A stretch of 64,000 nucleotides of DNA from Seiridium cupressi (taxonomy: Eukaryota; Ascomycota; Sordariomycetes; Amphisphaeriales; Sporocadaceae), in contig JARVKI010000007.1 of the NCBI GenBank assembly GCA_036674765.1, forward strand, positions 248,001 to 312,000, in the 5' to 3' direction. The position numbers were made by a program, and so were the translations under genes. A model generated the notes under the pieces. The model did no database searches. It was given only the letters and a program-made list of their open reading frames with translations, and had not been told where the DNA came from. This document shows, in pieces, positions 62,001-64,000 of the stretch. Positions within the stretch are counted from its first letter, which is position 1. Every line of letters begins with the position of its first letter.

Positions 62001-62080
62001 TGCAGAAGATCTGGGCCAGGTAACTTTGCAGGAGTCGGGTTAAGGATAGACAGTCCCGTGGTCTCATGGGGTCCTCCCAT
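47034..62080 (-). CDS. sidC: ferrichrome-type siderophore NRPS (SidC/NPS2-like), about 4910 aa
   Basis: Giant nonribosomal peptide synthetase. Exons 62080-61074, 60970-57873, 57821-55681, 55632-55562, 55514-47234 and 47168-47034; introns of 103, 51, 48, 47 and 65 nt, GT-AG, all phases matching. Order, with motif positions: A1 (YTSGSTGTPKG, YGPTEAA), T1 (Ser about 581), C1 (HHALYDG about 776), A2 (FTSGTTGTPKG about 1244, YGPSETT), T2 (about 1645), C2 (HHALYDG about 1853), T3 (about 2211), C3 (HHALYDA about 2420), A3 (YTSGTTGTPKG about 2883), T4 (about 3291), C4 (FHGIYDA about 3501), T5 (about 3843), C5 (AHALYDG about 4053), T6 (about 4403) and C6 (HHALYDG about 4602). Every carrier site is LG[LI]DS. 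There is no thioesterase; a terminal C domain after stand-alone T-C pairs is typical of ferricrocin/ferrichrome synthetases, which link three hydroxyornithine derivatives with small amino acids and cyclise the product. A3 has a worn A10 motif (SANNKAQT). The last exon adds DAVDIEAAMRGNSMD to the final domain. Confidence 0.92.
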
Positions 62081-62233
62081 CTTAGCCGACTTAGTAGCCG
62101 TATAGTCCCGGCCGCATCTAGCTTTGCAATGATGTATCTCCTACGCAGACGTAAGGGCGTATTATAATAGCCGGCGCTTGAAGTCATGAGCAAGTCGCAG
62201 TGGAGGATCCAGACAATTCGTAATGCGCCGATT

Positions 62234-62241
62234 CTGATTGG
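62234..62241 (-). promoter_or_regulatory. CCAAT box candidate in the NRPS promoter
   Basis: CCAATCAG on the minus strand, about 154 bases upstream of the NRPS ATG. It matches the binding site of the HAP/CBC complex, which recruits HapX in iron regulation. Confidence 0.5.
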
Positions 62242-62324
62242 GTAGAGTTAACAAAAACGGAAGGGCATGTACAATGCCCAGTGCGGCTTTGGGGGGCTGA
62301 TGACGAACAAGATGAAGTCCAAGA

Positions 62325-62330
62325 TGATAG
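62325..62330 (+). promoter_or_regulatory. GATA-factor site candidate in the NRPS promoter
   Basis: TGATAG fits HGATAR, the core of sites bound by the iron-responsive GATA repressor SreA; it does not contain the extended ATCWGATAA form. It lies between the two CCAAT boxes. Confidence 0.35.
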
Positions 62331-62360
62331 GAGCAGGGAGCAGTAGCTGTGGTCGGCTGG

Positions 62361-62368
62361 CCAATCAG
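62361..62368 (+). promoter_or_regulatory. second CCAAT box candidate in the NRPS promoter
   Basis: CCAATCAG on the plus strand, about 281 bases upstream of the NRPS ATG, identical over eight bases to the other box but in opposite orientation. Confidence 0.5.
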
Positions 62369-64000
62369 CAGTTGTGAATTCCCCGCCGTTTTCGAGGGGC
62401 TTGTTGTAAGGCTGCCTTAGGGTCCATCAACTCAATGTAGGCCGTTGCATCTGACCTGCAGCATCACGAGCGATGCGTGTTTCTGTCATGCAGCAAGTGC
62501 AAGTACCAGTACGAGCACGTTGACGCCGGACCAGTTGAACAACGGCTGGACTAAAGCTTGAAGACTGTCCGAATCTAACGCTGGCAAGCAGCGGGCCGTG
62601 ACGGGACTGGTCTGTGAGCTGGGGTTACTGGGCTGCCTTGGCCTGTAGGAAGCGGATAGCAGTCGTGTCTCGATACAAGCAAAACGTTGCCTGCTGTGAG
62701 TCTGCGGCGTGGATTAACTGGTGAGTGCACTCGGGAGCTTCATGAGCAAGGCATGCCACCCAACATCATCTATCACATCTTCATCGGGCAGGAGAGCGTT
62801 CATTGGGCCGTAGGCGAAACCTTATTTTTCGATTTACTCGATACCATTATTGACCCAGGAAGTGGCTCGGAGGGGTGACAAGTGGGCAAGCTCTCACGTC
62901 GCGACCACACCAATGCCGACGGACGCGGCCACTACGCGCCCTACGTAAGGCACTGTCGTCTTCCATCCCGACCAACCCACGCGCTTGTCAAAAAGATGGT
63001 GTCCACCTCCCAAGGGCATGAGCCACTGTGTGCTGTGTTTACGTCATTTGATTAGATACCTGGGTTGAAAGTGGATGGACGTAGCGTGGGGAGGGGAGAC
63101 GGGTGCCGACCAAGTTGGATCACTACTGCACCACCATCTGAAGGTAGGCTACCTAGCATAGGTAGTTAGCCTGCGTAATTGTTAGTACATGCGCGCAACT
63201 ATGTACCGCAGCTACAGAACATGGATGATGGTCTGCTTGTTGCATGGCGAACGAGTCGCAACGCAGACGAGCCTCCAAAGACGTCGGGTAGCCGCAGCTT
63301 ATCAGGTTCCCATGGCCCAGTCGCGGATTTGGCAAACCGTCTGCTCCGTCAAACATTCGAACGATTCACTCGCCATGGTCATGGCTGCCCGGAAGAAATG
63401 GCATCATGACCAAGTGTAAAGCGTTTTCCTGCGGTACCACTGTATGCAGAAGGAATAGGCTAATGCAACTATCAGAGCAGGCCCGCATAGTTGGTGTAGC
63501 TAATGTAACAAATTCCCAGCACCTGAGCCTTTGGGCCCAAGTATCAATCAACCCCTCGCATCCAAGAACTTTTAACACCACAAAACACCGAGCCGAACTT
63601 ACATCTCCGAGGCGAGCGGATCGTCTCACCAGCCTCGAAAGAACCAGTCATGACTTACAGAAGCAAGGGCGGACCGATTCTCAGGCTGTTGCTGTAGAAA
63701 AGATGTGCTGCCGTGATCCCATTCGGGTTAGATCGGAGCCACTACTCCCTCTGGGTCTCGTTTGTCAGAGAGATTTGTGAGGATGTTTCCTGGTGGCTGT
63801 CGTCCGAGGACCCATGTGCGCGCAATTCGTGATACCTATGTAGACCGGGGCCGGAAAGAAAAGGAAATCAGTTCATCTCGTCCGTCTTGGCTTGGAGATG
63901 GCGGATACAGCCAACTTAGACCTTCCCGTTTTCACGCTTCCAAGGAACCGTCATGCGGGGCTCCGATCGCCTCCAGCACCCCGGCGTTGATCCTGTTTTC

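Larger units (their letters stand above)
62081..64000. other. upstream region of the NRPS gene; no other gene seen
   Basis: About 1.9 kb to the window edge. The first 300 bases hold the candidate regulatory sites listed separately. Frames at 62687-63780 are short, mutually overlapping on both strands and without domains. Confidence 0.5.

Overview
This window is nuclear DNA from a filamentous ascomycete (Pezizomycotina); I do not assign a species. The evidence is genes split by short GT-AG introns (mostly 47 to 175 nt, with GTRAGT-like donors and CTAAC/CTGAC-like branch points), fungus-specific families (POT peptide transporter, M36 fungalysin, LYR protein, Kre9-like wall protein, NUDIX-eIF2B fusion, ferrichrome-type NRPS), and gene-poor, AT-rich spacers. 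Many gene models below come from splicing neighbouring open frames by eye. Where the phases match and the joined protein reads through a conserved motif, I call the model with confidence.

Layout. 1-1.4 kb: 3' end of a PTR2-type peptide transporter. 2.5-3.0 kb: a small secreted Cys-rich protein. 3.5-4.8 kb: a decayed rhodopsin-domain membrane protein gene. 5.9-6.9 kb: a disordered Pro/Arg-rich protein. 8.8-9.3 kb: a small secreted protein. 12.5-13.2 kb: a secreted precursor made of four near-identical repeats, one per exon, separated by Lys-Arg sites. 14.1-15.7 kb: an F-box protein. 16.1-16.9 kb: a Kre9/Knh1-like secreted protein. 18.6-19.6 kb: a frameshifted coiled-coil relic. 22.8-25.0 kb: a bZIP factor. 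From 25.7 to 41.8 kb is a housekeeping block: mitochondrial stomatin-like protein, Mon2, Mms2-type UEV, LYR-motif protein, NUDIX-eIF2B-like protein and an uncharacterised fungal protein. 42.0-44.1 kb: secreted M36 metalloprotease (fungalysin). 47.0-62.1 kb: one very large NRPS gene, six exons and about 4910 residues, ordered A-T-C A-T-C T-C A-T-C T-C T-C, i.e. a SidC/NPS2-type intracellular siderophore (ferricrocin-like) synthetase. The last 1.9 kb holds its promoter region, with two CCAAT boxes and a GATA site.

How the genes work together. The NRPS probably builds a ferrichrome-type hexapeptide used for iron storage. No ornithine hydroxylase, acyltransferase or siderophore transporter lies within the window, so its partners must be elsewhere. 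The secreted protease, small secreted proteins and peptide transporter suit a life of protein degradation and peptide uptake, but that link is inference. The most novel element is the exon-per-repeat Kex2-type precursor at 12.5-13.2 kb.
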